From the NCBI GenBank assembly GCA_013397935.1, contig VZRN01006288.1, forward strand, positions 1,369,512-1,433,511: 64,000 nucleotides of DNA, given 5' to 3'. How positions within the stretch are numbered: the first letter of the stretch is position 1; every line of letters begins with the position of its first letter. Below the pieces are notes generated by a model. That model was given only the letters and a program-made list of their open reading frames with translations, searched no databases and was not told the DNA's origin. The position numbers and the translations under genes are program-made. This DNA comes from Dasyornis broadbenti (taxonomy: Eukaryota > Chordata > Aves > Passeriformes > Dasyornithidae). Shown in pieces: positions 1 to 12,269 of this stretch.

Positions 1-225
1 TCGGTCCGCGCACGGCGGCCGGAGCCCACCCCGAGCACCCGGCACCCCCGGCACGGTCGGGGCAGGCTCGGACAGCCCCTATGCAATGCACACACCCCCT
101 CTGCTCCCCACATCCCTGAAAAGTTGTCTCCGAGCTTCGGGGCCGAGCGTGGAAAACGGGGTGCAGGGGGAGCGGGAAGAGACTTTGTGTGAAGGTTAAG
201 GAACTGAGACCGGATCGCTCCTGTA
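1..225. promoter_or_regulatory. CpG-rich window edge, possible promoter or first-exon flank
   Basis: About 12 CpG dinucleotides fall in the first 76 bases and roughly eight more by position 215, far above the CpG-poor background that follows. In vertebrates such density normally marks an unmethylated CpG island at a promoter and first exon. No start codon context, recognisable peptide or convincing splice donor is visible, so I cannot say whether transcribed exon sequence is included or which strand is used. The density falls off to the right, which suggests the island centre lies left of the window and that what follows could be a first intron or upstream flank. Confidence 0.4.
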
Positions 226-605
226 GTACTCATGGTGCTCTCGCCAGGCTGAAATTCAGTTTCCTGCTAATCAAAGTGTCTTGCCATCACTGATGCGTTT
301 GTATTTGGATACTTTTGTGTTTGAACGTTTGTATTTCCCAAATAATTACAGGCTTGCATTACAATTCACCCCGAGCAGCCTTGGTGTCAGAACAAAAATA
401 GTGCGAGCCTTCCCCTTTCCCGATAACTGAATTTACACCTGTGTGATAAAAACGTCAGTAGCTGTTATTTACTCGTTAATTACTTACTGTGTCTCTTGGT
501 AGGGTTGTTCCGCGTTATTTTAAACAACAGTTGCGTTTTGGTGAAGCTTTTTAGAGGTAGCGTAGCGCCTGGCGGGGCATAGTAGCTGCTGGCAGGATGT
601 AATCA
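226..605. other. Unique non-coding sequence, AT-rich
   Basis: No gene or repeat is recognised. The stretch is AT-richer than the edge before it and contains several homeodomain-type cores such as AATAATTACA near 340-350 and GTTAATTACT near 475-485. It could hold a regulatory element, but nothing in the sequence alone proves this. Confidence 0.5.
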
Positions 606-690
606 CGGAATTACAGAATCACAGAACGCTTTGGGTTGTAAAGGATCTTAAAGATCATCTTGTTTCAACCCCCCTGCCACGGTGGCAACT
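606..690 (-). mobile_element. CR1 LINE 3' tail fragment
   Basis: On the plus strand the segment starts with the tail repeats (ACAGAATCACAGAA), continues with a diverged TTTGGGTTGTAAAGGATC and AAAGATCATCTTG, and ends at CCCCCCTGCCACGGTGGCAA, which together track the reverse complement of the CR1 3' end. Only the last ~85 bases of the element remain, consistent with the usual severe 5' truncation by incomplete reverse transcription. No coding sequence is retained. Confidence 0.85.
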
Positions 691-2269
691 GATGCGATTG
701 CATCGCCGGTGTGTTGTTGTTCGTGGCATTAATGCAAACTGATTTAGAGGGATTAATTAGTGGATTTATTCCATCCAGCTTGTGTTTCGCTGCTTCGGTA
801 CCGGGGGTGTGGGGTGTGAATTCCACTTACCCACCTGAGCTTCCTGGTGGCTGGGGGGATGTAGGAAGTGAAGTTACCTGTGTGGCCGGGGGTTTTCTGA
901 ACTGCAGTGCTGAGGTGCCTGTTGGGATAATCTCAGCCACACTCTGCCATGCACTGTAGCCAGGCTACTGAGGCTCTTGCTTTTAGTAAAATCTGCTGAA
1001 AGGGCAGAAGGAGGATGCCGGCCTCCATCCTCCCCTGTGGAGCAGGGGCATCAGGAATGCAGATGGTGACACACTGTACAGGGCATGCATGTGGAAATGC
1101 AGGCTTCCAGCCAGGAGAGCAGGTAAAATCCTTTGGCTGCTCGGGCTCACACTGATCTCTGTGCGTGCTCAGTGGTTGCTTTCGTTTCCTCTCCAGGACG
1201 CTTCTGGGGAGACGCACATTTCTGCAGCATGTCCTGGCAAGGGATGGGGTGTGTGTAGTTCTCTGAGGGTTAGGGCTTCTTTTTATTTTTCTCAGAGGTT
1301 TTCTAATCAGTTGAGTAATGAAAAAAACTCCCCTTTGTGTTCCCTTACTATCAGCATGCTGGAGAACAGCTGGTACCTGTAAAGGTGCCAAAGAAATGCA
1401 CTCCATTCCCCAAAGCTTGAGTGTTTCTGCTTAATAACTCCAGTTACACGTGCTTTGGAGTTGTGGGGTCCCTGTGATGGGTGCAAAAGAGTGGCCCCAC
1501 CTTCAGCTGGGGGTGAGAGTGGTACCTGCAGCGACTGCTGAAGTTGCTGGAGGATTAGATCCATCTTCCCACTCTTTAAGCCAGGAAGCTTGGCTCAGCG
1601 TGCTGATGACTAGGAGTTAGGAGAAGGGACGCTTCCCCAGCGAGGTGTGACTCCATGGCCTTGTGGCTGTGGATGAGTCTTTGTCTCTCCCCGTGAGTTT
1701 AATAGGCTGTTATTAAAACTGTGATATACCCAGCCCTGTACCACTGGTGTTGTAACAGAAGCCAATCAGTTAAATGTAAAATTGCATCTGAAGAGCGTTG
1801 TGTCTGTCATGCTTAGCAAGGAGAAGGGGGAGAGTACTTGATCTTCTCAAAACCCACCCATTAGATTCACTCTGCTTTGTGTTTCCTCCCTAACTTCGGT
1901 ACTATTGTTTATATGCTGCCATAAATGCGCTCCTACATCACTCTGTGTTTGTGTAGACAGGCCCAAGATATCTATAGTGAGCCGTATGCTTTTCCTCAGG
2001 GATTCTGAGACGACGTTCAGAAGGATGGGGTGAAAACAAGAATCTCTGAATAGCTCTGCTGTTGTGTGTCTCCTTAGTAGGAGGGCTGCCAAGCTGTTTG
2101 ATTTATGCAAATATATTAAAGGCAGGCAGGAGGATGGGGAATGGGGTGGCAGCCTGCAAATGCAGATTTGGGGAGTGCTGGTGGTGCTCGGGTGGCAGGT
2201 GGGTGCATGGTGGGGTCTGCTTTGGTCCAGGAGGAGAAGCACCTGCAATCATCAGGTTCCTTTCCTTAC
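691..2269. other. Unique non-coding sequence
   Basis: No gene recognised. Open frames reach 157 codons (minus strand, 933-1406) but overlap open frames in other phases and show no known motif. A good polypyrimidine tract and AG occur at about 1172-1194 without a convincing donor downstream. The sequence is TG/CA-rich and CpG-poor, as expected for methylated bird DNA. Confidence 0.55.
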
Positions 2270-2475
2270 GGAATCCCAGAATGGTTTGGGTTGGAAGGGA
2301 CTTTAGATATCATCCAGTTCCAAACCCCTGCCGTGGGCAACAGCACCTTCCACTATCCCAGGCTGCTCCAAGCCCTGTCCAGCCTCACCTGGAACACTTC
2401 CAGGGATGGGGCAGCCACAGCTGCTCTGAGCAACCTGTGCCAGGGCCTCAGCACCCTCACAGGGAAGCATTTCTC
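2270..2475 (-). mobile_element. CR1 LINE 3' fragment (~205 bp)
   Basis: Read on the plus strand it runs from CCCAGAATGGTTTGGGTTGG through GATATCATCCAGTTCCA, GGCTGCTCCAAGCCCTGTCC, ACACTTCCAGGGATGGGG and CAGCACCCTCACAGGGAA, matching the last ~200 bases of CR1 in antisense. The element is 5'-truncated and lacks the reverse-transcriptase region. A 175-codon plus-strand frame at 2062-2589 crosses this copy and is an artefact of it. Confidence 0.93.
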
Positions 2476-5400
2476 CCGTGTGGTGGGAAGCAGCTCATGA
2501 TCACAGTGCTGCAGGCAGCTGCTCCAGGTCAGTCCCAAGTCATGTGCAAGGAGGTGAATGTGTGTCTCTGTGCCATGCTCTGTCGGTAATTAATACTGAG
2601 TTTGTCAGATGTGTTATTTGTGTAATTATGGTGCAGCTGGAGGTAATAACTCTGCCCCTTTTGTGCACTCTGAGACTTCTCTCCACTACAGTGTGCTGTT
2701 TTCGCCACGGCAAGGTATGTTTCGAGGGCCTCTTTTCCGTAATTTTAATCAAAACTGGAAGAATTCAGCTAAGAGGGAGAGCAGGATGGTGGGTGTGCGT
2801 AGGTAGGCAGGCATGGAACTTGTGCATTGTTCCAGTCCTTAGCGTGAGTGTTAATCATTCAAACCTCTCAGCCCTGACAGTCTCTTTTAACCAGTGAGTT
2901 TGCTGGGAGAAGTATTTTGGCTGCAGCCCCTGTCTAAACTTGGATGCAAATCAGGGTGGAAATCAATACTTCATGTCCCCAGCTCTTAGCACAGCAATTA
3001 CAGGCCTCTCTCGGTAACATCTCTGCAGCCGTGTGTCAGCACCCTCGTGTTGGAATCCCTGTTTGAATTAGTATTGGTTGAATTGATTGTGAGCAACAGA
3101 CGCGCCCAGTGGTCCGGGGTGGGCTGCTGCTGATGAGGGGGAGATGCAGTAGAGCATTGCTGTGGCAGGTCTGTGGTCAGCTGTGACCCCTGGCTGCACC
3201 TCCGGGCTTTTGGCTTCGTGGCTTTGCCCAACCTCCACCTGTGTTTTCCGTAGTTTGGTTAAAAGCAGTATCTGTGTGGAAATGTGAAGTCTGGCAATGA
3301 CTTTGCCGGGCTGCATCAGGTCCGTTCAGCCTCGTGTTTTTGCTTTAGTCTCCTTCCCACATTAAATGGAAAACACCTTAATTAATTAATGTTGGTAAAG
3401 TGCTTGAAGATGTAACGCGCAATCAATCGCTAAGTGTTATTAATAACACCTCGCTCAGCGCTTGGCTTATCTCACTCCTGATTTCAGAGCGGCGGTGGCG
3501 CACGGTGATCGCCGTGTCCTGGCCCGTGGCAGTGAGGATTGGTGGTGTTTGCATGGATGCTGGCAAAATCCAGCTGGGAACGGGGCAGGAGCTGCACCCT
3601 GCTCCTGGAATAAAGGGTTCCTCCTTGCTGCGCAGTTACCTCGGGCATGTGCAGCCTGAGAAAGATTTCAGTCGTGTCTTGGTATGTGGTGATGCCAAGG
3701 GGCCAGGAGGACCTTTCTGCTCATGACAGCCTAAAATAGAGTTTTCTCTTTTTCCCTTTGATCTCAGTATCCTTTCATAGCTACAATGCAAAGCCTTTGA
3801 CTTTTGCCCGGGAGGCAATCAGTTACCTCTGTGCTGTTGCTATTTTGTGAGTAATCATCTCAGGCTGTTGAAAATGTACCATTTTCATCTCTTCAGAAAT
3901 CTTCCCTGCTATTTGTTCTTCCAGAGCTGGAGAGCTGATACTGTAAAGAGGCCTGAGGAATTTGGATACTGCTGCCCAGTCGGGTATCGGGAGGATTTTT
4001 GTACCATGCTTATCACAAGATCAAGGTCTTGCTGTACTATTACTCTTTCTAACGATTTCCTACTTTGTTTCCCTTTGTCCTGCGTAGTTCAGGGGTTGAG
4101 GGAGCAACTGGTTTCATGCTCTAAAACAATTGCCTGTGCTGGGAAATAAATCTGTGCTTAGCAATGTTCCCATGGTTGCTTTAGATGCAGGGAACTGGCT
4201 GCAAATAACACTCCAGGTCCCTGCTACATCTTAGTCTTTGAAGATGTTAATTTAAATATCTTTTCTGGAGCTTACCTATTCAAAAGCCTCGTCTGGCATG
4301 GCTGGCATAATATTTAGATTATCATTGCTTTAGGCTTTGTCCAGGGGAGTTATAATGAAGCTCCTAAGGATGAGTAAGCTCAAGTAAACTGAAGTTGAAG
4401 GAGGACTTAATCCAGGGCTTTTGACTCCCCAGTTTGAAGTTTAACCATGGAAATGGGGTTAGACTTGCAGGTGGGGAGAGGAACCTAGAAACAAGTCCCA
4501 GTCTTAAACTGGGGAAGATTAAGTGTGATTTTTGTGGGTTGGGTTCAGGCACTCTCAGATAATCACTGGTGAGGCTGGGTGTCATCCAAGAGGGCAGTCT
4601 GTCCTCTCATTACTTATTCTTTGCTTCTCCAGATACATCAGTGGACTCGGTGTTCTCTGTCTCTGGGGCTGAATATGGAATTCTCTGAGATGCCAAAAGA
4701 GGCTTTACAGCCTTGGGCAGGGGCTCCTTGCCCAGCCTTGGGGTGCAAACACCTTTCCTTGTGCACTCCCTGCTCCTCTCTGCTCCAAGTACATCACCGT
4801 ACACCTGGCACTGAACCCCAGCACGATGCAGAGCAAAGCTTCAATCTCCAGCTTGTTAAAATTCAGCCCTCACAGTTTTCTCATTGCCAGCAAGGCATGA
4901 GATCAGCGCTCTGGTCCTGATGCAGCAGCTGCAGAGCCCCGTGCCCGAAACACAGCGTGAGGAGTAGGGCAGCAGCTACACGCAAACCCTGGGGAATCAG
5001 TCACCCAGAGGCCTCATTTTTCAGGATGTGTCCTCACCTGTGGGACACTGAAGGCTCAGGGGGTTGCTTCTTGTTGCTTTGCAATCCCTTCCTGTTTTTC
5101 GTTTCTGTACAGTTTTACTTGAGACTTTGAGGGTGATGGTTTTGGGTGTTGAGATGGATTCTGTGGAATCTCTAGCTAGATTATTTTGGTGTTTGGAAAT
5201 GTGCAGGAGGTGGGATGTGTTTATCATTTTTAAAGGGAAAAGAAACACTCTCACCAGAATACGGAAGTCTTTTGAACGCTTTGAAGCCCTTCGTGCAGTC
5301 AGTTTGTCTGCAGGAGTTGCAAAGGTGAGGAAAATCTCTTCCCAAGCTTTTCCTTCTGCACCCATGGCCAAGGCGGGTAATTGGAGGCTTGGAGGTGTGA

Positions 5401-7089
5401 CGGGGAGGGTTTAGCGGTGTCTCCCCAGGACAAGAGGCTGAGTTTGAGTGATGAGGATGGGCTGTGATCCGAGGGGACCTGGGATAGCAGAGGCTCTCCA
5501 GGAGGACAACGTGTTGCTGAGGAACAGCTTTGTGGAGGTATTGATCGCGTGACACTGGCTGGAGGCAGCGGCTCCCAGGGACACCTCGGTCCAGTTCTAG
5601 CTTCCATAATCTGATAAATTGCTGATTCCCTAACCTTGTTAGTGCTCTCCTTCCCCAAATCCCTGCAAGGAGCCTCTGGGATGGGGACAGAGCAGACCAT
5701 GGGCAATGCAGGCCTGCTGTTCCCACCTGGACTTGGTGTGGGTGGCTTTTGGGTCAGGTTTCTGGTTTTCAGCTGGGCTTGATAAAGTGATGTGTCTGTG
5801 TCTGAAAATTGTTGAACTGCAAAGACCTCTGCCTTGGAGTGCAGAAGATGAGCTGCAGCGGAGAAATGTTTTTGCACAGAGCAATTAGTGAGAAATGGGT
5901 TTTTGTCATGAGGATTTCTGACACTCACGCAGTGGGAGAGCTGCAGTGGGCAGGGCCATGTTTACCCAGAGAAATGGAAGAAGTGCTTTTGCTTTTCAGA
6001 TACGTGGTTAGCCACAGATTTTAAGCACACGAGGCTAGAATTTGCTTTTGGATCATTCGGACCATGGGAAAGGAGCAGAGATGCCTACAGAAAGGTGAAG
6101 GGGAGTGTGGTGCCATCCTAAGGACATCCTGGATCTCCTGTGGGCACCCAGAAGACCCAGAGTTTGGGAGAGGATCACCCTTAGCACTGAAGAAGGAAAA
6201 GGGACACAGTAATGCTCTGCTGTCACTGGGCTCATCCCAGTCCTGGAGAATCATCCTTGTCCCTTGTTGCTTCTGTAAATGTTTTTTCTGGAAGGAGCAT
6301 CTCTTCTGAGGGCATCCATAAATCCATTTCTCACCCTTCTTGGTCTTTACAGAGTCATTCTGACTCACGTCTTTTCATGCCACTTCTTCCTCTAAATTAA
6401 GATTTCACAGGCTTTAGAGGCTGTACCTGGCGATTGAACCTTTGGATTTCTCTGACGGGGAGCTGATGTGTCACAGCCCTTGCTGCTGCTGTCCTGTGCA
6501 GTCTCCTCTTTGTGGTCTCACTTTGCTGGGTGGCATCTGGGGGAGAAACCCAAACCTCTCCATCACCTCCTTTCTCACAGAATGTGTGTTCTCCCTCAAT
6601 GGGGAGTCAAATCACCTTTCTGCAGAAAGTAGCATGCACTGGAGGTGGGGGAAATGGTGTTTGGTGTGAATATGTGGGATGCACAGAGAGTCAGGGAGCA
6701 CAATGGTGTCCTGATGCCTATCTGCCGGTTTTTCTCTGACTCTCTTTTGCAGCAGCAATCAAACCTGGAGAGCTGACATGGCTGGGAAGTAGATTTTTGC
6801 AGGAAAGGTGAAACAGAGCTTGTAGTTCTGCTCCAGCAGATTGAGGCCATTGACCACGTTTGCAATCGAGAACCTAAAACTAGAGTCTCTTGAGTTTCCT
6901 TTGCCTTTTAATTCTTACCAAATCATGGCGTTTGCAGAAGTGGACTTTCATTACTCTTCAGTTTCAGCCAGAACATGAACTTGCCAACCATTCCCTCGGT
7001 CGGTGCTGAGTGCCTGTGAGTGTGCATGGCACAGAGATGGTGAAGGATGAAGGCTGGCAGTGCACTCACCCTGCTCCAGCATGTTGCTT
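2476..7089. other. Unique non-coding sequence
   Basis: No gene, RNA gene or repeat family recognised in 4.6 kb. The longest frame (209 codons, minus strand, 5299-5928) overlaps a 181-codon minus-strand frame in another phase (5181-5726) and has low-complexity Ser/Pro-rich translation with no motif, so it is taken as chance. Positions 2672-2711 hold an acceptor-like tract, 23 bases, then AAG/GTATGT, too weak to call an exon. TTAATTAATTAATG at 3379-3392 is a short AT-rich run. Confidence 0.55.
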
Positions 7090-7118
7090 TTAACTAAACT
7101 CTGTTTAGTTAACTAAAC
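7090..7118. repeat. Nested inverted repeat and perfect palindrome
   Basis: TTAACTAAAC (7090-7099) and GTTTAGTTAA (7103-7112) form a perfect 10-bp inverted repeat with a 3-base loop. The right arm continues into the 16-bp perfect palindrome GTTTAGTTAACTAAAC (7103-7118), so the middle arm can pair with either side. The centre contains GTTAAC. It could be a symmetric transcription-factor site or a chance structure; it lies in otherwise plain sequence. Confidence 0.75.
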
Positions 7119-8549
7119 TCCGTCCATCATCCTCCTTGGAAATTAACTGGGAAAAGCAGTGTGGGATCACTGTTGGCCATCACCAATGGACTGAGTGGAG
7201 ACCCCAGCACTGGGACTGGGCAGCAGTCATGCCATGGCTAATTCCCAATAATAGCTTCCTTGCTCTCTTTTAACAGCACAATAGCCCAAAATGCTTAGTT
7301 TTGGCCTCTTCTGCTTTTTCAGATGTGCACAGGAGAATCCCGTAACCTTTAGGGCTGAGTTAAAAGGTCTTTGTGAGATTCTGCTTTTAGTCCTTGGCTG
7401 GTTTGAGTGGTCTCTGCCTTCCCATCATAAAATGGTATTTTTTTTTTTCAGGATATTTCCAATTGTTGTAAGATACGGTTGCGGGTCGAAATTTGCTGCA
7501 GGCACACAAGCACGGGAAGTGTTTGCCTGTTTTCCAGGGAGATTTGCTCTATTAGGGGTGGAAAGCAAAGCAAATTGATTCGAGGAATAGATTTGAGGAA
7601 CTTACTTTTGATGCTAAAGATTTGGATGGTCTAGACGCTCTCTTAAGCTGCAGGAGGGGAAAAACAACATGTTAGAAGAAACCTGGAGGACTGCTGTAAA
7701 GGTTTTGGACCATACTGAGATTTTCAGTAGGAAAATCTCCAAATGCAGCTGCATTTTGAAGAGTAGCTGCCCTCTGATGTGGAAGGCAGGAGGGCACAGT
7801 CTGGGCTGCTGGAGGAGACCTTGGGGGATCTGTTTTCATCTTGGAGCCCTGTCCCTCTGCAGTGTTTCACTGGGGTGACTCCTCAAGAAGGGTGTGAGGA
7901 TGAGCAAAGCCCAGCTCCGAGTTACTTGCTGGGCTTTTGATTCTCCCTCGAAGCTGAACAACGTCTTTGTGTGGTTTTGTGTAACAGCAGCACATTCAGA
8001 AAACAGATTCCTCATCCTGTGAAGGTAAAATATTCTCTCTCTGTGTGTTCATCATTGTTTGTTCTAGCCTTAAATGCACCCAGTTATTTCCTTTTATGTT
8101 TGTCAATTATTGCATTATCTGCTCAGGCAAGACCTGTTGTTTTATCCACCGCAGATTCTTAACATTAATTCCTTGACCTTTTATATCCCCCATAGTATAT
8201 CCAGAGCTGCTAAATGGCTTTGCCCAAATTTGTCATTTTTTTCCTGCCAAACTGATGGCTCAGGCAGGAGCGGGGGAACCATTTCAGGTGGAGACACGGT
8301 GTGCTCCCCACCACATTTGCATCATGTAATTGAATCTGCAAAGATCGTTTTTGTCATCCTTGGGAAGGGAGCTTGTTTTAAAGCCACACAGGGTTTGCTC
8401 AAATGAGCTTTAGTTTCCTGCATGATCTCCTTTCGCGGTCAAGAGAGGTCCAGAGCTGACAGCTCAGGGTGAGAGGGCTGATTAATGGGGTTCTTAAATT
8501 TCCATGAAAAGCAGAGGGAGGTGGTGAGGCCAGAGCTGAGCAGATCCTG
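7119..8549. other. Unique non-coding sequence
   Basis: No gene recognised. A poly-T tract followed by CAG at about 7440-7451 resembles a splice acceptor, but no matching donor or coding frame follows. AT-rich runs around 8060-8230 carry no repeat signature I recognise. Confidence 0.5.
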
Positions 8550-8550
8550 T

Positions 8551-8570
8551 GGGGGGCGGGGGAAGGGGGG
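8551..8570 (+). other. G-run cluster, possible G-quadruplex
   Basis: The plus strand reads six G, C, five G, AA, six G within 20 bases. Three runs of five or more G can supply four GGG tracts with short loops, so a quadruplex on the plus strand is sterically possible. There is no promoter-like CpG context here, and formation is an inference from the pattern alone. Confidence 0.5.
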
Positions 8571-11500
8571 AACTTAAAAATACAAAGCTTATAGTATCAT
8601 GGGTCTGAGAAACCACAGAAAGGCTACCTATTTAGTGAAAAAGCTGTATTTAATATCAAAAGTTCTGGTTTGGGGTAGTGCTTTGTAATATAAGCAAAGA
8701 TGTTGTAGGATTTATTGATTAGAAGGTACCCAGGCAGTTGTGGTGGGTTCAGGATGGATTCCTGCAAGGCCCTGGTGACCTGATGCTGCTGTGCTCAGAT
8801 GCTTTTGGTGTTGGGTTGTTGCAGCTGCTGGGTGAGGCTGAGCCTGGGAGCAGAGGAGCTGGGTGGATTGTCACCAGCTGGTCCCCAGGATCCCCCTCTG
8901 GGCACGTCCCCAGCTGCTGCCCAGCACTGTCTGCCCCACTTCAGGAGCTGCTGAGCGCACAGGCATCAAAGGGAGAGAACGGGGTGAGCAGGGCGTGCTG
9001 GAACAGGGCTTACGAGCTGCCACCTTGCCCTGCTCACCCATGTTCTCATGCCCCTGTCATTGCCTGGCTCTGCACCTGCTCCTGGGCTCGCTGGTGCTCC
9101 CAGGAGTTGCTCACGAGCTGCTCCAGTCTTGCTGGAGTTGTGTAAAAATCTGCAGTGGCCGTGGCTCCCAGATCGGCTGCCGAGGGTGCTCCGAGTGTGG
9201 CACCGAGAACCTTCTGCTGTTCGTTTCAGGCAGCGCAAAGCTTCTAAAAGCACTTTGCATTTTGCCACCTTTGCAAAGAACACTTTTATGCGCTTTTCCT
9301 CCTTGGACATGCATCATTTCCAGTGTATTTTGGCAAATGATGTAATTTAACACATCTCCTATGCCCTGCTTATTGCTGTCATTTCTGAGTGCACTCATTA
9401 GGGATGAGTTTGATTTTGGGCGTAATTCCTCTGATAGGCACATTTACTGAACGTCTTTGATTCAGCATTTCACGTGTGGCAGGATTAATGGAAAGCACTT
9501 TACTAAAGAGGTTTGAATACCTTGTAGGTTCCTTAAAGATTTTTTTTCTTTTTTCATTTAAATGGAGCTGTATTATCTTGGGCTGGGGTTTTTTTTTGAT
9601 GCTGTTATGGTTTGTGGACTGCAGTGTTTCCTCTGCTGCCAGGGTTGGACTGCCACAGACCAGGGCAACTGCAGCTCCTAGAAATAGCCTGGTGCAAAAT
9701 CTGGGTGTGTGATTGCGATTATTTTATATTTGTTTTATTTTGGTTGGGGAAACCACGAGAGCTCTACCTGTTAATTAGTGTGACAATAGCGTGGTAATGA
9801 CCACCCTGCAGGATTAAAACCCCGTATTCAGATAAGCATTAAATGTGCTTGTTGGCAGATAAACGATGCAGATAATACCAGAGGAGCAGAGCTGGCTGGG
9901 CTGTCAGTGACAGCCTGTCCATACTCTGATGTCAGCTCCAACACCTTTGACCTCATCACGGTGTTCAGTCAAACCTGGCTTTGCATGGATGCGTTTTCCA
10001 GTGGTTGGGAATGTTGTGCAGGGAGAAATCAAGAAAATCCTTCATGGTGGGACCCTTTAGGGGTAGCCTTGGGAGCAATAAAAGCAGTATTTACGCCCTT
10101 CAGATGTAAATCTGCAGGGCTGTGCCTGTTTTAGGGCCTTTATCAACCTCCTGATACACCTGGTTCTCGGGCACGTGGGACTTGGTCCTGCTAACAAGGT
10201 TCCTTAAATTTCGAGGGATTGTTTCCACCCCTTGGTACCATCCTTACACCAGGAGGTGGGTCAGGCCTAGGATTAAGATAATTTGGTGTGAGACACCTGG
10301 GAGAACATGGGTGACCTCTTCCAGTTCTTTGCCGCAATGCAGGTCAAGCCTGTGAGGCTGGAGGGGCTGGCGAGGTCCCTGTGTGGCTGCAGGGACCTGT
10401 CCCTTGTCAAAACACAAATAAAGGCCTTTGGCTGTTGGGTTGGGACACCTGCTGCAAGAGTCCTGCCCCGTGTCACCTCAGCTGGATGCTGAAGTCAGCC
10501 AGATACCTTCAAAAACGCTGGTGTTGGATCCTCCAGTGCATTCCGAGCTGGGAGCAGCTGAGCTTTTGGAGTCTCTTGAAGGAAAATTATCCGAGCCTTG
10601 AAGACTTGCTGTGCTTTATTCCGGTTCCTTTTAGTTGCAGCTGTACATAAAGACTCCAAATTGGGGGATATTTTGCTGAACTGCAGTTTTTGTGAGGTAG
10701 CTCTCATTTGCTAATTCATTTTCGGTCGTTTCTGCCGATGTAAGTACAAGCTTATTCTGCAGTGATGTTTTTCATCTTTCCTGGACTTGAATCAGCACAT
10801 GAGTGTTGACATCCTTGTGGCAATCTGGTGAGGAGAGGGGAAGCAGAAAAATCAACGGATGCTGTGAAGATAATTTTGTTCATGGTTTTTTATGTCAATG
10901 GCCAAAGCCGCTTATCAAACCAAGTATCTTGAGTAAGAAGAGAGCTGGGTATTGTTGGCTAAAAGTAGATGGACATAGTGCTGGAGGTAGCTGGTAGGAG
11001 GTTGTTGAATGTACTCCGGTTACTTTGCGGCACTTTTTCGGCATATCTTAACTTTCTTTAAGTGTGTGGGCACAGTTTAGAGGGTAACACCATTAATTAG
11101 ACCGACAGGAAAGACTAATAAAAAAGTTTAACCCTCTTTAATACACTGGGTTTATCTCTGATTAGCAGAGCTGCTCTGATCTTATGGTAAATCTGTGTGC
11201 ATCTCATTAGGAAAGCAGGATTAAGTTGGTAATTAATAACACCAAAAAGTTTTCATCATTGAAAATGAGTAAAAAATGGTAAGGAAAACAAACCACCGCA
11301 GAACTTTGAATATAGATAAAAACATGAAGGTTTCTCTCTATTCCAGTCTGTCAGGGAACAAGGGTGAGAAGAGGAGGCATAGGTCACCACAGATGCTATG
11401 GCTGAGGCTCAAAGTAAGTCAAGGAGGGTGCCTGAGTATTGTCCTGGGCAATACCCAGCCAATTCTTCCTGAATTTTGCCCAAAACACTGCTGGGTAAAG

Positions 11501-12012
11501 CCGAGGCCAGCGCGTGTGCTCGTGTGCTGCTGCAGCAGCGTCTCCATTCCCTGGGGAGAGGCAGGGCGTGCGGGAGAGCCGCGTTACTCACAGGAGACTT
11601 GTTCTGGGAGTTATTAAAAGTATTCTCACGCCGAGGTGCTGGTCAGGCGCTGCACTCCGCAGGCACGAGCACGGTGTGTGTCTGTCTGTGTGACAAGTGC
11701 CGCTGCCAGCTGAGAATCCTGATGAGGATCCTGCCGGGCTGGGATCTGCGCGCAGCAGTTTCCTTCCTGCCTGTCTATCCAGGCAAGCCCGGGCTTGCTT
11801 TGGTGGTTATTTCACCTCTTGTGTCTGATGGCTGGCAGGGCAGATCAGCTGCTGTCTGATGAAATCTTGAAATGCATACACGCATTTTGTAGTTTTAGTT
11901 TTTTTAATCTATCTTTTATGATGGAGAACAGCGCAACCGGATTTTTGCAGCGGTACCTGTGCTGGAATTTTTATCTTTGCTCTTCAGCATTTCTTTCAAG
12001 CTTTTTTTTTTT
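8571..12012. other. Unique non-coding sequence up to the first gap
   Basis: No gene or dispersed repeat recognised. The span is mixed: 8,750-9,250 is GC-richer with overlapping chance frames up to 160 codons, while 11,080-11,280 is AT-rich with several TAATTA-type cores (for example 11093-11098 and 11231-11236) and looks like a candidate conserved element. The sequence ends in a T run at 12002-12012 directly against the N gap. Confidence 0.5.
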
Positions 12013-12067
12013 NNNNNNNNNNNNNNNNNNNNNNNNNNNNNNNNNNNNNNNNNNNNNNNNNNNNNNN
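12013..12067. other. Assembly gap (55 N)
   Basis: Fifty-five N characters. T homopolymer flanks both sides (12002-12012 and 12068-12071), suggesting the missing bases include a homopolymer or GC-rich segment next to the CpG island. Any frame translated through it is meaningless. Confidence 0.98.
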
Positions 12068-12227
12068 TTTTCACAAGGCTGCGCTGCTAGGCGAGCGTTC
12101 CCCGTGTTTTAACCTGTTGCACAGCTCCCCCGTGCCTTTCCCCGCTCTCCTGCTGCGGAAATGAAGGTGAATAACCGGAGCTCCCGTTGTGTGGCTGTGC
12201 TCAGGCAGACACAAAGCAGCGAGGTCC

Positions 12228-12248
12228 TTATCAGCGCCTCGCCGATAA
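12228..12248. promoter_or_regulatory. Inverted pair of GATA motifs
   Basis: CTTATCAG and CCGATAAA face each other, giving TTATC and GATAA as inverted half-sites with 11 bases between them inside the CpG island. GATA-family zinc-finger factors recognise WGATAR; the left site fits as CTGATAAG on the minus strand (A before R is satisfied by TGATAA), while the right one reads CGATAA and departs at the first base. Binding is an inference. Confidence 0.35.
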
Positions 12249-12249
12249 A

Positions 12250-12269
12250 CCAGGGCACAAAAGCCCTGG
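12250..12269. repeat. Perfect 7-bp hairpin
   Basis: CCAGGGC (12250-12256) and GCCCTGG (12263-12269) are exact reverse complements around a six-base ACAAAA loop. It sits immediately right of the GATA pair. The stem is too short for a pre-miRNA; it may be chance or a symmetric protein site. Confidence 0.6.

Noticed and set aside
2672..2711. 23-base segment between CTCTCCACTACAG and AAG/GTATGT
   Set aside because: Too short, not a multiple of three, and pairs of this quality are expected by chance in this length of sequence.
5299..5928. 209-codon minus-strand open frame
   Set aside because: Ser/Pro/His-rich chance translation with a second minus-strand frame overlapping it in another phase; nothing recognisable.
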